This document shows, one piece after another, positions 39,243-51,563 of a stretch of 64,000 nt of DNA (positions are counted from its first letter, which is position 1; each line of letters starts with the position of its first letter). A model generated the notes under the pieces. The model had not been told where the DNA came from and did no database searches. It worked only from the letters and a program-made list of their open reading frames with translations. The stretch is taken from positions 868,001 through 932,000 of the forward strand of contig CAXKVF010000074.1 in NCBI GenBank assembly GCA_964057225.1, given 5' to 3'. This DNA comes from Auanema rhodensis. Taxonomy: Eukaryota > Nematoda > Chromadorea > Rhabditida > Rhabditidae. The position numbers were made by a program, and so were the translations under genes.

Positions 39243-41178
39243 TCACGTGAAAGATAAAGAGATGCGGTTTTCAAAATTAGATTCCCCATGTCCATATTAG
39301 TCTAAAAACAAATTTTTATTGATATTGGTGCATGGTAACCATGACTTTGAAATTTACGTGAACTTTAATTTATGCTAATTAAATGTACACGTGATGTGCA
39401 CTTGGTATGTAACTCGCTTCACGTGAAAGATAAAGAGATGCGGTTTTCAAAATTAGATTCCCCATGTCCATATTAGTCTAAAAATAAATTTTTATTGATA
39501 TTGGTGCATGGTAACCATGACTTTGAAATTTACGTGAACTTTAATTTATGCTAATTAAATGTACACGTGATGTGCACTTGGTATGTAACTCGCTTCACGT
39601 GAAAGATAAAGAGATGCGGTTTTCAAAATTAGATTCCCCATGTCCATATTAGTCTAAAAACGAATTTTTATTGATATTGGTTCATGGTAACCATGACTTT
39701 GAAATTTACGTGAACTTTAATTTATGCTAATTAAATGTACACGTGATGTGCACTTGGTATGTAACTCGCTTCACGTGAAAGATAAAGAGATGCGGTTTTC
39801 AAAATTAGATTCCCCATGTCCATATTAGTCTAAAAACAAATTTTTATTGATATTGGTTCATGGTAACCATGACTTTGAAATTTACGTGAACTTCAATTTA
39901 TGCTAATTAAATGTACACGTGATGTGCACTTGGTATGTAACTCGCTTCACGTGAAAGATAAAGAGATGCGGTTTTCAAAATTAGATTCCCCATGTCCATA
40001 TTAGTCTAAAAACAAATTTTTATTGATATTGGTGCATGGTAACCATGACTTTGAAATTTACGTGAACTTTAATTTATGCTAATTAAATGTACACGTGATG
40101 TGCACTTGGTATGTAACTCGCTTCACGTGAAAGATAAAGAGATGCGGTTTTCAAAATTAGATTCCCCATGTCCATATTAGTCTAAAAACGAATTTTTATT
40201 GATATTGGTTCATGGTAACCATGACTTTGAAATTTACGTGAACTTTAATTTATGCTAATTAAATGTACACGTGATGTGCACTTGGTATGTAACTCGCTTC
40301 ACGTGAAAGATAAAGAGATGCGGTTTTGAAAATTAGATTCCCCATGTCCATATTAGTCTAAAAACAAATTTTTATTGATATTGGTTCATGGTAACCATGA
40401 CTTTGAAATTTACGTGAACTTTAATTTATGCTAATTAAATGTACACGTGATGTGCACTTGGTATGTAACTCGCTTCACGTGAAAGATAAAGAGATGCGGT
40501 TTTCAAAATTAGATTCCCCATGTCCATATTAGTCTAAAAACAAATTTTTATTGATATTGGTTCATGGTAACCATGACTTTGAAATTTACGTGAACTTTAA
40601 TTTATGCTAATTAAATGTACACGTGATGTGCACTTGGTATGTAACTCGCTTCACGTGAAAGATAAAGAGATGCGGTTTTCAAAATTAGATTCCCCATGTC
40701 CATATTAGTCTAAAAACAAATTTTTATTGATATTGGTGCATGGTAACCATGACTTTGAAATTTACGTGAACTTTAATTTATGCTAATTAAATGTACACGT
40801 GATGTGCACTTGGTATGTAACTCGCTTCACGTGAAAGATAAAGAGATGCGGTTTTCAAAATTAAATTCCCCATGTCCATATTAGTCTAAGAACGAATTTT
40901 TATTGATATTAGTTCATGGTAACCATGACTTTGAAATTTACGTGAACTTTAATTTATGCTAATTAAATGTACACGTGATGTGCACTTGGTATGTAACTCG
41001 CTTCACGTGAAAGATAAAGAGATGCGGTTTTCAAAATTAGATTCCCCATGTCCATATTAGTCTAAAAACAAATTTTTATTGATATTGGTTCATGGTAACC
41101 ATGACTTTGAAATTTACGTGAACTTTAATTTATGCTAATTAAATGTACACGTGATGTGCACTTGGTATGTAACTCGCT
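39243..41178 (+). repeat. Partial early copy (B0) of the 14-monomer block
   Basis: The order of rare marks here is 67T (39485), 68G, 68G, CGGTTTTGAA (G at 40328), and a monomer with TTAAATTCC, CTAAGAACGAA (A at 40864). It matches block B1 at an exact 2992-bp (17-monomer) offset: 42477, 43320, 43856. B0 differs in details: its 40827 monomer has 85A and its 39771 monomer has AACTTCAATTT. About eleven monomers correspond. Confidence 0.8.
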
Positions 41179-41882
41179 TCACGTGAAAGATAAAGAGATG
41201 CGGTTTTCAAAATTAGATTCCCCATGTCCATATTAGTCTAAAAACAAATTTTTCTTGATATTGGTTCATGGTAACCATGACTTTGAAATTTACGTGAACT
41301 TTAATTTATGCTAATTAAATGTACACGTGATGTGCACTTGGTATGTAACTCGCTTCACGTGAAAGATAAAGAGATGCGGTTTTCAAAATTAGATTCCCCA
41401 TGTCCATATTAGTCTAAAAACAAATTTTTATTGCTATTAGTTCATGGTAACCATGACTTTGAAATTTACGTGAACTTTAATTTATGCTAATTAAATGTAC
41501 ACGTGATGTGCACTTGGTATGTAACTCGCTTCACGTGAAAGATAAAGAGATGCGGTTTTCAAAATTAGATTCCCCATGTCCATATTAGTCTAAAAACAAA
41601 TTTTTATTGATATTGGTTCATGGTAACCATGACTTTGCAATTTACGTGAACTTTAATTAATGCTAATTAAATGTACACGTGATGTGCACTTGGTATGTAA
41701 CTCGCTTCACGTGAAAGATAAAGAGATGCGGTTTTCAAAATTAGATTCCCCATGTCCATATTAGTCTAAAAACAAATTTTTCTTGATATTGGTTCATGGT
41801 AACCATGACTTTGAAATTTACGTGAACTTTAATTTATGCTAATTAAATGTACACGTGATGTGCACTTGGTATGTAACTCGCT
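41179..41882 (+). repeat. Four-monomer segment repeated 14.3 kb downstream
   Basis: The series is TTTTTCTTGAT (76C, 41254), 85A, a monomer with CTTTGCAATTT and TTAATTAATGC (C at 41638), then 76C again (41782). It recurs at 55436-56139 with diagnostic bases at 55511, 55895 and 56039. The offset, 14257 bp, is 81 monomers plus the single inserted base at about 50577. The downstream copy has extra private changes (TTTGCAGTTT, TCTCGATATT). Confidence 0.8.
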
Positions 41883-42058
41883 TCACGTGAAAGATAAAGA
41901 GATGCGGTTTTCAAAATTAGATTCCCCATGTCCATATTAGTCTAAAAACAAATTTTTATTGATATTAGTTCATGGTAACCATGACTTTGAAATTTACGTG
42001 AACTTTAATTTATGCTAATTAAATGTACACGTGATGTGCACTTGGTATGTAACTCGCT

Positions 42059-44522
42059 TCACGTGAAAGATAAAGAGATGCGGTTTTCAAAATTAGATTC
42101 CCCATGTCCATATTAGTCTAAAAACGAATTTTTATTGATATTGGTTCATGGTAACCATGACTTTGAAATTTACGTGAACTTTAATTTATGCTAATTAAAT
42201 GTACACGTGATGTGCACTTGGTATGTAACTCGCTTCACGTGAAAGATAAAGAGATGCGGTTTTCAAAATTAGATTCCCCATGTCCATATTAGTCTAAAAA
42301 CAAATTTTTATTGATATTGGTGCATGGTAACCATGACTTTGAAATTTACGTGAACTTTAATTTATGCTAATTAAATGTACACGTGATGTGCACTTGGTAT
42401 GTAACTCGCTTCACGTGAAAGATAAAGAGATGCGGTTTTCAAAATTAGATTCCCCATGTCCATATTAGTCTAAAAATAAATTTTTATTGATATTGGTGCA
42501 TGGTAACCATGACTTTGAAATTTACGTGAACTTTAATTTATGCTAATTAAATGTACACGTGATGTGCACTTGGTATGTAACTCGCTTCACGTGAAAGATA
42601 AAGAGATGCGGTTTTCAAAATTAGATTCCCCATGTCCATATTAGTCTAAAAACGAATTTTTATTGATATTGGTTCATGGTAACCATGACTTTGAAATTTA
42701 CGTGAACTTTAATTTATGCTAATTAAATGTACACGTGATGTGCACTTGGTATGTAACTCGCTTCACGTGAAAGATAAAGAGATGCGGTTTTCAAAATTAG
42801 ATTCCCCATGTCCATATTAGTCTAAAAACAAATTTTTATTGATATTGGTTCATGGTAACCATGACTTTGAAATTTACGTGAACTTTAATTTATGCTAATT
42901 AAATGTACACGTGATGTGCACTTGGTATGTAACTCGCTTCACGTGAAAGATAAAGAGATGCGGTTTTCAAAATTAGATTCCCCATGTCCATATTAGTCTA
43001 AAAACAAATTTTTATTGATATTGGTGCATGGTAACCATGACTTTGAAATTTACGTGAACTTTAATTTATGCTAATTAAATGTACACGTGATGTGCACTTG
43101 GTATGTAACTCGCTTCACGTGAAAGATAAAGAGATGCGGTTTTCAAAATTAGATTCCCCATGTCCATATTAGTCTAAAAACGAATTTTTATTGATATTGG
43201 TTCATGGTAACCATGACTTTGAAATTTACGTGAACTTTAATTTATGCTAATTAAATGTACACGTGATGTGCACTTGGTATGTAACTCGCTTCACGTGAAA
43301 GATAAAGAGATGCGGTTTTGAAAATTAGATTCCCCATGTCCATATTAGTCTAAAAACAAATTTTTATTGATATTGGTTCATGGTAACCATGACTTTGAAA
43401 TTTACGTGAACTTTAATTTATGCTAATTAAATGTACACGTGATGTGCACTTGGTATGTAACTCGCTTCACGTGAAAGATAAAGAGATGCGGTTTTCAAAA
43501 TTAGATTCCCCATGTCCATATTAGTCTAAAAACAAATTTTTATTGATATTGGTTCATGGTAACCATGACTTTGAAATTTACGTGAACTTTAATTTATGCT
43601 AATTAAATGTACACGTGATGTGCACTTGGTATGTAACTCGCTTCACGTGAAAGATAAAGAGATGCGGTTTTCAAAATTAGATTCCCCATGTCCATATTAG
43701 TCTAAAAACAAATTTTTATTGATATTGGTGCATGGTAACCATGACTTTGAAATTTACGTGAACTTTAATTTATGCTAATTAAATGTACACGTGATGTGCA
43801 CTTGGTATGTAACTCGCTTCACGTGAAAGATAAAGAGATGCGGTTTTCAAAATTAAATTCCCCATGTCCATATTAGTCTAAGAACGAATTTTTATTGATA
43901 TTGGTTCATGGTAACCATGACTTTGAAATTTACGTGAACTTTAATTTATGCTAATTAAATGTACACGTGATGTGCACTTGGTATGTAACTCGCTTCACGT
44001 GAAAGATAAAGAGATGCGGTTTTCAAAATTAGATTCCCCATGTCCATATTAGTCTAAAAACAAATTTTTATTGATATTGGTTCATGGTAACCATGACTTT
44101 GAAATTTACGTGAACTTTAATTTATGCTAATTAAATGTACACGTGATGTGCACTTGGTATGTAACTCGCTTCACGTGAAAGATAAAGAGATGCGGTTTTC
44201 AAAATTAGATTCCCCATGTCCATATTAGTCTAAAAACAAATTTTTATTGATATTGGTTCATGGTAACCATGACTTTGAAATTTACGTGAACTTTAATTTA
44301 TGCTAATTAAATGTACACGTGATGTGCACTTGGTATGTAACTCGCTTCACGTGAAAGATAAAGAGATGCGGTTTTCAAAATTAGATTCCCCATGTCCATA
44401 TTAGTCTAAAAACAAATTTTTATTGATATTGGTGCATGGTAACCATGACTTTGAAATTTACGTGAACTTTAATTTATGCTAATTAAATGTACACGTGATG
44501 TGCACTTGGTATGTAACTCGCT
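42059..44522 (+). repeat. Block B1 (14 monomers)
   Basis: Marks at 42126 (68G), 42477 (67T, AAAATAAA), 43320 (G in CGGTTTTGAA) and 43856 (TTAAATTCC with CTAAGAACGAA). All recur in B2 at +5808 and in B3 at +9505. Confidence 0.88.
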
Positions 44523-46282
44523 TCACGTGAAAGATAAAGAGATGCGGTTTTCAAAATTAAATTCCCCATGTCCATATTAGTCTAAAAACAAATTTTTATT
44601 GATATTGGTTCATGGTAACCATGACTTTGAAATTTACGTGAACTTTAATTTATGCTAATTAAATGTACACGTGATGTGCACTTGGTATGTAACTCGCTTC
44701 ACGTGAAAGATAAAGAGATGCGGTTTTCAAAATTAGATTCCCCATGTCCATATTAGTCTTAAAACAAATTTTTATTGATATTGGTTCATGGTAACCATGA
44801 CTTTGAAATTTACGTGAACTTTAATTTATGCTAATTAAATGTACACGTGATGTGCACTTGTTATGTAACTCGCTTCACGTGAAAGATAAAGAGATGCGGT
44901 TTTCAAAATTAGATTCCCCATGTCCATATTAGTCTAAAAACAAATTTTTATTGATATTAGTTCATGGTAACCATGACTTTGAAATTTACGTGAACTTTAA
45001 TTTATGCTAATTAAATGTACACGTGATGTGCACTTGGTATGTAACTCGCTTCACGTGAAAGATAAAGAGATGCGGTTTTCAAAATTAGATTCCCCATGTC
45101 CATATTAGTCTAAAAACAAATTTTTATTGATATTGGTGCATGGTAACCATGACTTTGAAATTTACGTGAACTTTAATTTATGCTAATTAAATGTACACGT
45201 GATGTGCACTTGGTATGTAACTCGCTTCACGTGAAAGATAAAGAGATGCGGTTTTCAAAATTAGATTCCCCATGTCCATATTAGTCTAAAAACAAATTTT
45301 TATTGATATTGGTGCATGGTAACCATGACTTTGAAATTTACGTGAACTTTAATTTATGCTAATTAAATGTACACGTGATGTGCACTTGGTATGTAACTCG
45401 CTTCACGTGAAAGATAAAGAGATGCGGTTTTCAAAATTAGATTCCCCATGTCCATATTAGTCTAAAAACAAATTTTTATTGATATTGGTTCATGGTAACC
45501 ATGACTTTGAAATTTACGTGAACTTTAATTTATGCTAATTAAATGTATACGTGATGTGCACTTGGTATGTAACTCGCTTCACGTGAAAGATAAAGAGATG
45601 CGGTTTTCAAAATTAGATTCCCCATGTCCATATTAGTCTAAAAACAAATTTTTATTGATATTGGTTCATGGTAACCATGACTTTGAAATTTACGTGAACT
45701 TTAATTTATGCTAATTAAATGTATACGTGATGTGCACTTGGTATGTAACTCGCTTCACGTGAAAGATAAAGAGATGCAGTTTTCAAAATTAGATTCCCCA
45801 TGTCCATATTAGTCTAAAAACAAATTTTTATTGATATTGGTTCATGGTAACCATGACTTTGAAATTTACGTGAACTTTAATTTATGCTAATTAAATGTAC
45901 ACGTGATGTGCACTTGGTATGTAACTCGCTTCACGTGAAAGATAAAGAGATGCGGTTTTCAAAATTAGATTCCCCATGTCCATATTAGTCTAAAAACAAA
46001 TTTTTCTTGATATTGGTTCATGGTAACCATGACTTTGAAATTTACGTGAACTTTAATTTATGCTAATTAAATGTACACGTGATGTGCACTTGGTATGTAA
46101 CTCGCTTCACGTGAAAGATAAAGAGATGCGGTTTTCAAAATTAGATTCCCCATGTCCATATTAGTCTAAAAACAAATTTTTATTGATATTGGTGCATGGT
46201 AACCATGACTTTGAAATTTACGTGAACTTTAATTTATGCTAATTAAATGTACACGTGATGTGCACTTGGTATGTAACTCGCT
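44523..46282 (+). repeat. Block C1 (ten monomers)
   Basis: Marks at 44560 (38A), 44760 (62T), 44959 (85A), 45548 and 45724 (GTATACG), 45778 (GCAGTT) and 46006 (76C). It is followed directly by C2 at an exact 1760-bp offset. Unlike C2, C3 and C4, the monomer after the 85A copy keeps GATAAAG rather than GATGAAG. A private change TTGTTATG occurs near 44861. Confidence 0.88.
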
Positions 46283-47866
46283 TCACGTGAAAGATAAAGA
46301 GATGCGGTTTTCAAAATTAAATTCCCCATGTCCATATTAGTCTAAAAACAAATTTTTATTGATATTGGTTCATGGTAACCATGACTTTGAAATTTACGTG
46401 AACTTTAATTTATGCTAATTAAATGTACACGTGATGTGCACTTGGTATGTAACTCGCTTCACGTGAAAGATAAAGAGATGCGGTTTTCAAAATTAGATTC
46501 CCCATGTCCATATTAGTCTTAAAACAAATTTTTATTGATATTGGTTCATGGTAACCATGACTTTGAAATTTACGTGAACTTTAATTTATGCTAATTAAAT
46601 GTACACGTGATGTGCACTTGGTATGTAACTCGCTTCACGTGAAAGATAAAGAGATGCGGTTTTCAAAATTAGATTCCCCATGTCCATATTAGTCTAAAAA
46701 CAAATTTTTATTGATATTAGTTCATGGTAACCATGACTTTGAAATTTACGTGAACTTTAATTTATGCTAATTAAATGTACACGTGATGTGCACTTGGTAT
46801 GTAACTCGCTTCACGTGAAAGATGAAGAGATGCGGTTTTCAAAATTAGATTCCCCATGTCCATATTAGTCTAAAAACAAATTTTTATTGATATTGGTGCA
46901 TGGTAACCATGACTTTGAAATTTACGTGAACTTTAATTTATGCTAATTAAATGTACACGTGACGTGCACTTGGTATGTAACTCGCTTCACGTGAAAGATA
47001 AAGAGATGCGGTTTTCAAAATTAGATTCCCCATGTCCATATTAGTCTAAAAACAAATTTTTATTGATATTGGTGCATGGTAACCATGACTTTGAAATTTA
47101 CGTGAACTTTAATTTATGCTAATTAAATGTACACGTGATGTGCACTTGGTATGTAACTCGCTTCACGTGAAAGATAAAGAGATGCGGTTTTCAAAATTAG
47201 ATTCCCCATGTCCATATTAGTCTAAAAACAAATTTTTATTGATATTGGTTCATGGTAACCATGACTTTGAAATTTACGTGAACTTTAATTTATGCTAATT
47301 AAATGTATACGTGATGTGCACTTGGTATGTAACTCGCTTCACGTGAAAGATAAAGAGATGCGGTTTTCAAAATTAGATTCCCCATGTCCATATTAGTCTA
47401 AAAACAAATTTTTATTGATATTGGTTCATGGTAACCATGACTTTGAAATTTACGTGAACTTTAATTTATGCTAATTAAATGTATACGTGATGTGCACTTG
47501 GTATGTAACTCGCTTCACGTGAAAGATAAAGAGATGCAGTTTTCAAAATTAGATTCCCCATGTCCATATTAGTCTAAAAACAAATTTTTATTGATATTGG
47601 TTCATGGTAACCATGACTTTGAAATTTACGTGAACTTTAATTTATGCTAATTAAATGTACACGTGATGTGCACTTGGTATGTAACTCGCTTCACGTGAAA
47701 GATAAAGAGATGCGGTTTTCAAAATTAGATTCCCCATGTCCATATTAGTCTAAAAACAAATTTTTCTTGATATTGGTTCATGGTAACCATGACTTTGAAA
47801 TTTACGTGAACTTTAATTTATGCTAATTAAATGTACACGTGATGTGCACTTGGTATGTAACTCGCT
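46283..47866 (+). repeat. Block C2 (nine monomers), tandem duplicate of C1
   Basis: Marks at 46320, 46520, 46719, 47308, 47484, 47538 and 47766, each exactly 1760 bp after its C1 equivalent. It also has GATGAAG at 46824, shared with C3 and C4 but not C1, and a private GTGACGTGCAC near 46962. Block B2 follows. Confidence 0.88.
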
Positions 47867-50330
47867 TCACGTGAAAGATAAAGAGATGCGGTTTTCAAAA
47901 TTAGATTCCCCATGTCCATATTAGTCTAAAAACGAATTTTTATTGATATTGGTTCATGGTAACCATGACTTTGAAATTTACGTGAACTTTAATTTATGCT
48001 AATTAAATGTACACGTGATGTGCACTTGGTATGTAACTCGCTTCACGTGAAAGATAAAGAGATGCGGTTTTCAAAATTAGATTCCCCATGTCCATATTAG
48101 TCTAAAAACAAATTTTTATTGATATTGGTGCATGGTAACCATGACTTTGAAATTTACGTGAACTTTAATTTATGCTAATTAAATGTACACGTGATGTGCA
48201 CTTGGTATGTAACTCGCTTCACGTGAAAGATAAAGAGATGCGGTTTTCAAAATTAGATTCCCCATGTCCATATTAGTCTAAAAATAAATTTTTATTGATA
48301 TTGGTGCATGGTAACCATGACTTTGAAATTTACGTGAACTTTAATTTATGCTAATTAAATGTACACGTGATGTGCACTTGGTATGTAACTCGCTTCACGT
48401 GAAAGATAAAGAGATGCGGTTTTCAAAATTAGATTCCCCATGTCCATATTAGTCTAAAAACGAATTTTTATTGATATTGGTTCATGGTAACCATGACTTT
48501 GAAATTTACGTGAACTTTAATTTATGCTAATTAAATGTACACGTGATGTGCACTTGGTATGTAACTCGCTTCACGTGAAAGATAAAGAGATGCGGTTTTC
48601 AAAATTAGATTCCCCATGTCCATATTAGTCTAAAAACAAATTTTTATTGATATTGGTTCATGGTAACCATGACTTTGAAATTTACGTGAACTTTAATTTA
48701 TGCTAATTAAATGTACACGTGATGTGCACTTGGTATGTAACTCGCTTCACGTGAAAGATAAAGAGATGCGGTTTTCAAAATTAGATTCCCCATGTCCATA
48801 TTAGTCTAAAAACAAATTTTTATTGATATTGGTGCATGGTAACCATGACTTTGAAATTTACGTGAACTTTAATTTATGCTAATTAAATGTACACGTGATG
48901 TGCACTTGGTATGTAACTCGCTTCACGTGAAAGATAAAGAGATGCGGTTCTCAAAATTAGATTCCCCATGTCCATATTAGTCTAAAAACGAATTTTTATT
49001 GATATTGGTTCATGGTAACCATGACTTTGAAATTTACGTGAACTTTAATTTATGCTAATTAAATGTACACGTGATGTGCACTTGGTATGTAACTCGCTTC
49101 ACGTGAAAGATAAAGAGATGCGGTTTTGAAAATTAGATTCCCCATGTCCATATTAGTCTAAAAACAAATTTTTATTGATATTGGTTCATGGTAACCATGA
49201 CTTTGAAATTTACGTGAACTTTAATTTATGCTAATTAAATGTACACGTGATGTGCACTTGGTATGTAACTCGCTTCACGTGAAAGATAAAGAGATGCGGT
49301 TTTCAAAATTAGATTCCCCATGTCCATATTAGTCTAAAAACAAATTTTTATTGATATTGGTTCATGGTAACCATGACTTTGAAATTTACGTGAACTTTAA
49401 TTTATGCTAATTAAATGTACACGTGATGTGCACTTGGTATGTAACTCGCTTCACGTGAAAGATAAAGAGATGCGGTTTTCAAAATTAGATTCCCCATGTC
49501 CATATTAGTCTAAAAACAAATTTTTATTGATATTGGTGCATGGTAACCATGACTTTGAAATTTACGTGAACTTTAATTTATGCTAATTAAATGTACACGT
49601 GATGTGCACTTGGTATGTAACTCGCTTCACGTGAAAGATAAAGAGATGCGGTTTTCAAAATTAAATTCCCCATGTCCATATTAGTCTAAGAACGAATTTT
49701 TATTGATATTGGTTCATGGTAACCATGACTTTGAAATTTACGTGAACTTTAATTTATGCTAATTAAATGTACACGTGATGTGCACTTGGTATGTAACTCG
49801 CTTCACGTGAAAGATAAAGAGATGCGGTTTTCAAAATTAGATTCCCCATGTCCATATTAGTCTAAAAACAAATTTTTATTGATATTGGTTCATGGTAACC
49901 ATGACTTTGAAATTTACGTGAACTTTAATTTATGCTAATTAAATGTACACGTGATGTGCACTTGGTATGTAACTCGCTTCACGTGAAAGATAAAGAGATG
50001 CGGTTTTCAAAATTAGATTCCCCATGTCCATATTAGTCTAAAAACAAATTTTTATTGATATTGGTTCATGGTAACCATGACTTTGAAATTTACGTGAACT
50101 TTAATTTATGCTAATTAAATGTACACGTGATGTGCACTTGGTATGTAACTCGCTTCACGTGAAAGATAAAGAGATGCGGTTTTCAAAATTAGATTCCCCA
50201 TGTCCATATTAGTCTAAAAACAAATTTTTATTGATATTGGTGCATGGTAACCATGACTTTGAAATTTACGTGAACTTTAATTTATGCTAATTAAATGTAC
50301 ACGTGATGTGCACTTGGTATGTAACTCGCT
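47867..50330 (+). repeat. Block B2 (14 monomers)
   Basis: Marks at 48285 (67T), 49128 (CGGTTTTGAA) and 49664 (38A+64G+68G). It shares with B3 the change GGTTCTCAAAATT (about 48950 and 52647), absent from B1, so B2 and B3 are each other's closest relatives. Confidence 0.88.
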
Positions 50331-51563
50331 TCACGTGAAAGATAAAGAGATGCGGTTTTCAAAATTAAATTCCCCATGTCCATATTAGTCTAAAAACAAA
50401 TTTTTATTGATATTGGTTCATGGTAACCATGACTTTGAAATTTACGTGAACTTTAATTTATGCTAATTAAATGTACACGTGATGTGCACTTGGTATGTAA
50501 CTCGCTTCACGTGAAAGATAAAGAGATGCGGTTTTCAAAATTAGATTCCCCATGTCCATATTAGTCTTAAAACAAAATTTTTATTGATATTGGTTCATGG
50601 TAACCATGACTTTGAAATTTACGTGAACTTTAATTTATGCTAATTAAATGTACACGTGATGTGCACTTGGTATGTAACTCGCTTCACGTGAAAGATAAAG
50701 AGATGCGGTTTTCAAAATTAGATTCCCCATGTCCATATTAGTCTAAAAACAAATTTTTATTGATATTAGTTCATGGTAACCATGACTTTGAAATTTACGT
50801 GAACTTTAATTTATGCTAATTAAATGTACACGTGATGTGCACTTGGTATGTAACTCGCTTCACGTGAAAGATGAAGAGATGCGGTTTTCAAAATTAGATT
50901 CCCCATGTCCATATTAGTCTAAAAACAAATTTTTATTGATATTGGTGCATGGTAACCATGACTTTGAAATTTACGTGAACTTTAATTTATGCTAATTAAA
51001 TGTATACGTGATGTGCACTTGGTATGTAACTCGCTTCACGTGAAAGATAAAGAGATGCGGTTTTCAAAATTAGATTCCCCATGTCCATATTAGTCTAAAA
51101 ACAAATTTTTATTGATATTGGTTCATGGTAACCATGACTTTGAAATTTACGTGAACTTTAATTTATGCTAATTAAATGTATACGTGATGTGCACTTGGTA
51201 TGTAACTCGCTTCACGTGAAAGATAAAGAGATGCAGTTTTCAAAATTAGATTCCCCATGTCCATATTAGTCTAAAAACAAATTTTTATTGATATTGGTTC
51301 ATGGTAACCATGACTTTGAAATTTACGTGAACTTTAATTTATGCTAATTAAATGTACACGTGATGTGCACTTGGTATGTAACTCGCTTCACGTGAAAGAT
51401 AAAGAGATGCGGTTTTCAAAATTAGATTCCCCATGTCCATATTAGTCTAAAAACAAATTTTTCTTGATATTGGTTCATGGTAACCATGACTTTGAAATTT
51501 ACGTGAACTTTAATTTATGCTAATTAAATGTACACGTGATGTGCACTTGGTATGTAACTCGCT
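50331..51563 (+). repeat. Block C3: C block with two-monomer deletion and hybrid monomer
   Basis: Marks at 50368 (38A), 50568 (62T), 50872 (14G), 51005 and 51181 (GTATACG), 51235 (GCAGTT) and 51463 (76C). The 38A to GCAGTT distance is 867 bp, against 1218 bp in C1, C2 and C4: two monomers (352 bp) shorter, plus one inserted base. Monomer 50860-51035 combines GATGAAG and G88 at its left with GTATACG at its right, a combination seen in no other copy. It is the expected product of a recombination joining monomer n to monomer n+2. Confidence 0.88.
50507..50683 (+). repeat. 177-bp length-variant monomer
   Basis: AACAAATTTTTATT reads AACAAAATTTTTATT near 50577: one extra A in the A tract. It is the only insertion in the window. 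The copy also has 62T. It accounts for the +1 in the B2 to B3 offset. Confidence 0.9.

Larger units (their letters stand above)
34140..42058 (+). repeat. Array neighbourhood 5: 68G (AAACGAA) monomers
   Basis: Forty-five monomers. AAACGAATTTTT (position 68 G) becomes frequent; every 68G copy I read has T at position 88 and A at position 110. TTATTAATATT (79A) accompanies it at 35626 and 37386. The region contains an exact-register ten-monomer duplication, and its right part (about 39243-41178) is an earlier version of the super-repeat that follows. Confidence 0.75.
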
